Assembly (NCBI GenBank): GCA_019095985.1
Contig: CM032669.1
Coordinates: 38,778,072 to 38,842,071, forward strand
Length of the DNA stretch: 64,000 bases
Reading direction: 5' to 3'
From: Streblospio benedicti
Lineage: Eukaryota > Annelida > Polychaeta > Spionida > Spionidae
Shown: one piece after another, positions 59,726 through 64,000 of the stretch
How the letters are laid out: the number at the start of each line of letters is the position of its first letter
Numbering within the stretch: position 1 is the first letter of the stretch
Made by a program: the position numbers and the translations under genes
Notes under the pieces: generated by a model
The model's input: the letters and a program-made list of their open reading frames with translations, nothing else
What the model was told of the DNA's origin: nothing
Database searches by the model: none

Positions 59726-60513
59726 CGTCACAACGTAGTAAGCATACGTGCATGCTGTAAATTAATACATCATCTATCCAGCATCGGTATCCTCGAATGG
59801 CCTCAATCAATACCACCATAGATGAATATATACCCCATCATTACTTGAATCTTGCCCTTTTTGGTTTACAATGACAATTTTTTAAACATAAAGGTGTTTT
59901 AGTTTACATACAAAAGTTATTTGCATATAAATATGCTAGAAATGAGATTCCAATGGCATAAAAGACATTTTTTATTATACTTTAATTTCAATCATAATGT
60001 CCTCAAAACGCGACCATTATTCTAATGTTATAAAAATTAGGCAATTGCATGGCAATAAAACTCTACTTTGCAGCTCCTATGAGACTAGGAGTAGGAGTGT
60101 CTTAACTTCGCAGTTTGATTATTAATTAACTTCGCAGTTTGATTACTAGATAGGATACCAATCAAAATAGCCATTATTATATTTCTAGTGACACAAGTAG
60201 ATCTCATTATAAGATACTGGTTTGACTCGAGTCATGATAAAATGTTGATTCAAAAGGTATAAATTACATTTATGGGGGGAACTATGCATAAGCCCGTAGT
60301 TTTACAATATTGTTATAAAAAAATTAAAAAGACAAAACAAACAAAAACAAGACCAGACTGCATGAAAAAAAGCGAAGAATTAATTTCTAAATATAATGGC
60401 TTGTACACGTACAAGTAATTTTTTAAGCAATAATTGTGTCGATTGTCAACAGTCTGTAGGTCAAAATCTAAGGGTTGGCCATCTATAAGGCAATGCCTTT
60501 ATCTGAATATATT
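59726..60513. other. No recognisable gene
   Basis: AT-rich. A small tandem duplication of TTAACTTCGCAGTTTGATTA lies at about 60105-60150. The word AAGGGTTGGCCATCTAYMAGG at about 60470 recurs near 61915, so part of this stretch belongs to a dispersed repeat. Confidence 0.5.
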
Positions 60514-60735
60514 AAGGCCAACCACGTTGGACGTGTTAAGTCATCCCACGTACGGCGTAAGAAACCAGTGTGCTTGAAATGAAAAATCTGACTGACTCTG
60601 ATCTGCGACCTATTTTTATTTGCTATAGAATTTTTAGAAGGCTAACATCCTACCGATAATGCTTATTGATTAGAAAACGGACAACTTCCTGCAATCTTGT
60701 TAAAAAATAAAAAAGGACAACATAATATTTACTGG
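60514..60735 (+). repeat. ~240-bp direct repeat, copy 2
   Basis: Partner of 58244-58490. In this copy the sequence continues differently after CATAATATTTAC, and an ATACGCGTGACGTA word seen shortly after copy 1 (58528) reappears only at about 61257. This suggests internal loss in copy 1 or insertion in copy 2. Confidence 0.8.
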
Positions 60736-62414
60736 TATGTAGACTTTGTTCGATACGTTGACCACCGATTCGAATCTTCCCGACTTAATAACGTCAATTG
60801 GAGTCCATATCCAGGTATTATACATTGTTTATGCACGGACAATACACCTATATACTAAATTGCCTAGAATTCAAAACATCAGTAAAATATCTAACTTGTT
60901 TACAATAATGTTAATGGCTGCAGGCAGGCTTCAGGGAATACAGGGCGACCAGCGTAAAACGTGCAGCGTTCAACGTGTCCATTAAAACGTCAACCGTCCA
61001 AACAGTAATGTGCTCCGCACTTCTCTGAACGTCTTACATGCTGTTTTGAACGTAGATAACCAATGTTGTGCGTTTCATATGCTGCAGGCACTAAGATGAC
61101 CTCTGAACTATGTCACATGATACCGTCGGCCAATCAGCTGCTATACCAACTTTCTGGTATATAAACAGACAGACAAACATTAAGCACCACGTGGCCCCGT
61201 TTGGCTGGTCGAATCCAGTCACTTACCGTGACTTGATCACCAGTATTCTTTCCAAATACGCGTGACGTACCAACGGTGCACGTGACGTGCATGAAAGTCA
61301 AAACCTACAAGCAGCGAATAAAGTTGTTTAGAGAGCTAACATAAATTTAATCTTTAATAATGCCTAAACAATTGCAGATTATAATTACATCTGCCGTGTG
61401 TTAAACCTATTGGATTAATCAGATCAAGTCAAATATACTACAGAGAATATTGTATAACATAAATTTAATCTTTAGCTAACTGATGATGTGTAAAAAAAAA
61501 AAAACACGCAAATACACTGTGTTCTTGTAATTGGTTTCATATGATAAAATAATAGAAAATAAAAAGGTAAAAGATATCCCATTTTGTTGCAAAATCACAC
61601 AATTCGGTTATTGACACAATGTGGTTTTTTAACATGTCTGAAAAAAAATCTAAATATTCTTAAGATTTTTAAATGGCCAGTGTTGTGGAGAAAAAATGTT
61701 AAAAATACACTCAAATTATGCGTTCTAGTACCGCCCAATTCTGCGGTGGTTTTCCAGCTAGCATATATTATACCGGATACACCTATATAGTCCCTACCCG
61801 GGCTTGCCTACATGAAGAATAGATATAAAAATTAAACCCATATTGCATATGAAGAAATAAGCATATAAAAGTTTTTTTTTATAGAATATGTCTATTGTTA
61901 ATGGTTAGAATCTTAAGGGTTGGCCATCTACCAGGCAGTGCCTTTATATGAATATATTAACGATTTGCTGAAGCATTTAGTTTTCCATCTTTTTGCTTCC
62001 ACTACCAAATGAAGTCCCGTGATATCAGGTTTACTCTTAATCGCATCGCGTTATGATCGGTGTTGACAAATAACGGCGTGTGATAAAGGCTAATGTGACA
62101 TACAAATGGCGTTACTTTTAAATCGCCAAAGAGTGATGTTATTTGTGAAACGAATGGATTATGATCTTACAATAACATACCCATAAAAAAATCACATGTC
62201 GGATCAATTTTAAACCAATTATGAAGTCATGGACGAAAGGATATTTCTCAAATCATGAATATTGTTTGAAAATCACAGTGATTTGTGCGTGTGTGTTGGC
62301 GATGAAGAATTTTGACAGTTTACAAGGCTGTACGCACACGACACATATATTTGGAGACGTTTTTATAGAGTCTTTCACGCCAGTGGTAATGCTGGTCCAA
62401 TAGTGGGAGGATAA
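60736..62414. other. No gene; parts of dispersed repeats
   Basis: Contains the second AAGGGTTGGCCATCTACCAGG word (61915). Short open frames at 60746, 61584 and 62221 show no domains. I see no convincing exon. Confidence 0.45.
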
Positions 62415-64000
62415 CGTAAGTAAGTTCAAAACCTTTATTATAAGATCACAAACAGCCCGTAGGCACTATGCGTGTAGAACCCTAAACAACGAATGAAACC
62501 GCGGGACAAATACCATACATTACAATACTTATTAAGAAGAAAATGTAGTACTACTATACAACATATTTATACACAGCGAAAGTATGCACTCTCGCAATCA
62601 CATAATCCTCTGGCGTGGTCTCTTTTTCTTTCTTTTTCATCATATACATCTACTAATGATATTTAATAACATAATTATGAACTACACAATATCAACATTT
62701 AACTCAATGACGGACGAAGTCTTTATGCCAGCTTGGGGGCTTCCGCATCCGCTTAGGTCTTGTACTCTCGGTAGGCAGACCATCATTCGTCTCGTCTTCA
62801 TTTAGTGTGGAATTCCATGGTTCCCTCTCAGCTATCTGCGGTTCATGAACGGATCCCGATGGAGATTGGAGTGGAGTAACCAACTCTGATGGCAGCGGAG
62901 GAACAACAGATGGAACATCCGCTGGTAAAAGATCATGCGTGAGCGAATCTGTTGTGTTTGTGTCATTCTCCATATCGTTCACTTCCTCCACATCCTCTTC
63001 GCTGACATAGGAATCTTGTCTGCGACGCGGTTGGTGCTTGATGGTTGTGCTGGGAATGAGCATACACTCCGAACATTTCACCTTATATGACGTGTTACGA
63101 AGCCGCGGACCATTGAACTTCTTTACTATGCACCATTCTTCATCCGTGGAGGTCACTAAGTACCGTTCACGTGCATGTAGCTTGGATTTATCAGCGACTA
63201 AATACACTAGATCTCCTGGTTCAAAATGACGGGTCATTGGCATTGGAACCCCCTTGGATTTGGATCGCTCACTATGACGATGGTTGATTTCCACGAGCTC
63301 TGTGTTGGGACTCAATAAGTTCACGGTCTGACACACGGGTAACTGCTCGTTCGTGAACTGGTTTCGTTGAATCCACATTTCTCTGGAAGACAGCCCTCTG
63401 GAACGGATGCGAGAATTCAGCCTAGCTGTAACGACTGCTAGCTTCATGGCGGTTATCATTGTATCTCCACGGGTATCACGTAGCAGCTCGTCTTCAAGTT
63501 CTTGGATAGCACGCTCATAACAGGATTTTTATTTGGATTCTTTGTCCTTCCAAATTCTAACTGAATCCCGTGTTGGGCAGAGTGCTGTCATTTTAAAGCT
63601 ACAAATCCAGCAGCAGGGTCAACGCGGACTACGGCTTTAGGTCCATCTAATGACCGTAATGGTATGCAGCAACATATGAGAGCAGACCGTAAAGCTATGT
63701 GCGTCTCAGCATCCAGAAGACATGTGACCGTATATGATGTGACGGTTTCCCTCCTCACAAACACTTTCTGTTTATCCTGTTTCATAACGTCTGCTGCAAA
63801 GCTTACTCCTATAATCTCTGGAGGATGCTCTGAGCTTTGACTCATCACCTGTTTTGGTACGGCTCTTAATGATGCACATGTATGACATGCATCAGTCACT
63901 TGTTTCACTGCGTCATCCATATTCAACGCAAAAGAATTTTGCGATTCATCACTTGCTTTTTAACTGATGTGCGGACGGATGATCTAAGCGTAAGTGCATA
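62415..64000 (-). mobile_element. Short-LTR retroelement, second member, cut by the window edge
   Basis: Minus strand. The 3' LTR is about 62415-62602 (starts TGTGATTGCG, TATA-like GTATAAATA, AATAAA signal, ends CTTACG) with a purine tract just before it (62612-62636). Integrase parts follow towards the window edge: a Cys/His part (ACHTCASLRAVP), the core (SFAADVMKQ, VVRVDPAAGF) and the C-terminal region (TARLNSRIRSRGLSSREMW, LVYLVADKSK). It is the same family as 40675-44615 but clearly diverged. It is broken, with at least one or two breaks in the visible part; the rest is outside the window. Confidence 0.8.

Noticed and set aside
1-64000. CRISPR array, bacterial operons, or rRNA genes
   Set aside because: No regularly spaced short repeats with unique spacers, no rRNA-like conserved blocks, and the window is plainly eukaryotic. 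The tandem arrays present have no unique spacers.

Overview
The window is a eukaryotic, AT-rich, intron- and transposon-dominated piece of genome. It holds no bacterial features (no operons or Shine-Dalgarno sites), only one host gene that I can support, and two 100-N scaffold gaps (28148-28247 and 49284-49383). The repeat content (Penelope elements, short-LTR elements, PIF/Harbinger, and ~150-160 bp tandem-core repeats with ends of the type CTCACCTG / GACGGACGAAAGGTGAT) looks to me like a marine invertebrate, most likely a bivalve mollusc. That is an inference from remembered repeat style, not a database result.

Host gene: exons at 2584-2681, 2849-2888, possibly a micro-exon at 26812-26835, then 27337-27750 and a terminal exon at 46072-47208, all on the + strand with matching phases. 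They encode a protein that I do not recognise, with an acidic, low-complexity C-terminal half and a strongly basic nuclear-localisation-like cluster. The introns of about 24 kb and 18 kb are filled with mobile elements.

Layout: 1-8.8 kb carries non-autonomous DNA transposons of several types (Harbinger-type with TAA duplication, pogo-type with TA, a TTAA-type, hAT-like) and a tRNA-derived SINE. A full-length PIF/Harbinger element lies at 8783-11902, with a transposase split by two one-base shifts. A 4.6 kb almost spacer-free palindrome covers 13697-18335. It abuts a minus-strand Ty3/gypsy-type fossil (18.4-23.4 kb) that is itself split by a 1.3 kb DNA transposon with a clean 6-bp target duplication. 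28.97-40.18 kb is a GC-rich, badly decayed Ty3/gypsy-type fossil carrying extra coiled-coil-like coding stretches and a solo LTR of its own family. A Penelope copy (40.2-45.05 kb) is split by a young short-LTR element (LTRs differ at 1 of 202 sites). A second Penelope copy sits at 47.9-49.3 kb.

49.4-64 kb holds a tandem repeat with a perfect DR1 nuclear-receptor motif, an inverted and tandem 150-bp repeat block, a foldback element split by a Harbinger-type MITE, a 160-bp tandem array, a LINE 3' end, and at the right edge a second member of the short-LTR family that runs out of the window.

The strongest candidates for something undescribed are the long palindrome with its four alternating internal segments, the coiled-coil coding region of the GC-rich LTR fossil, and the Penelope copy with inverted ends. 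No antiviral or toxin-type gene system was seen.
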